Assembly: GCA_003488965.1 (NCBI GenBank)
Contig: DNJW01000257.1
Location: 999 to 7,424 of the forward strand
Source: Lachnospiraceae bacterium
GTDB taxonomy: Bacteria > Bacillota > Clostridia > Lachnospirales > Lachnospiraceae
Direction: 5' to 3'
Length of the DNA stretch: 6,426 nucleotides
Part shown: positions 6,356 to 6,426 of the stretch, piece by piece
How the letters are laid out: the number at the start of each line of letters is the position of its first letter
Position numbering within the stretch: the stretch's first letter is position 1
Notes under the pieces: model-generated
Databases searched by the model: none
Told to the model about the DNA's origin: nothing
Seen by the model: the letters and a program-made list of their open reading frames with translations, nothing else
Position numbers and translations under genes: made by a program

Positions 6356-6426
6356 CTTTTCAAATTTTTTTCGTTTTTTTCCGCCAGATATTATTATATA
6401 TTATCTTATCATATATTGACATACAA

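Noticed and set aside
6350..6380. Runs of T on the plus strand upstream of the chemoreceptor gene, considered as a terminator
   Set aside because: No GC-rich stem precedes them on the plus strand and no plus-strand gene ends here; on the minus strand they are simply A-rich leader or promoter DNA.
6416..6421. TTGACA on the plus strand at the right edge
   Set aside because: It could be the -35 box of a divergent promoter, but the -10 region lies outside the window, so it cannot be supported.

Overview
All five complete genes and the partial gene in this window are on the minus strand, so transcription runs right to left. The mix suggests a Gram-positive anaerobe of the class Clostridia, most likely Lachnospiraceae. 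The reasons are a CIRCE/HrcA heat-shock control region, strong GGAGG-type ribosome binding sites, TTGACA/TATAAT-type promoters, a DUF6465-type protein with an alanine/lysine/proline-rich tail, and a large Cache-type chemoreceptor. The placement comes from recognition of protein families, not from a database search.

Reading in the direction of transcription from the right edge: (1) 4059-6284 encodes a 741-residue methyl-accepting chemotaxis protein. It has a dCache-like outer domain, HAMP and signalling domains, and an unusual lysine-rich cytoplasmic N-terminal tail built on three tandem decapeptide repeats. A sigma-28-like promoter may lie in its leader. (2) 2765-3961, 1863-2708 and 1008-1826 form a tightly spaced cluster of a PLP-dependent aminotransferase, a patatin-like phospholipase and undecaprenyl-diphosphate phosphatase (UppP). 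Gaps are 56 and 36 bases with no credible internal promoter, so this is probably one operon. (3) 394-840 encodes a small basic DUF6465-family protein. It has its own strong promoter, a structured leader of about 95 nt and a clear intrinsic terminator. (4) At the left edge, 1-161 is the start of hrcA, the heat-shock repressor gene, behind a sigma-A promoter and a perfect CIRCE operator at 217-243. The rest of the expected heat-shock operon (grpE, dnaK and perhaps dnaJ) would lie beyond position 1.

Functionally the window is mostly housekeeping: chaperone regulation, recycling of the cell-wall lipid carrier, lipid hydrolysis, amino-acid transamination and environmental sensing. I see no mobile element, CRISPR array, RNA gene, phage gene or defence system. 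No gene-free stretch reaches 300 bases; the gaps at 162-393, 841-1007, 3962-4058 and 6285-6426 hold the regulatory elements listed. I found no convincing undescribed system. The points most worth a second look are the decapeptide-repeat tail of the chemoreceptor and the leader and histone-like tail of the DUF6465 gene.
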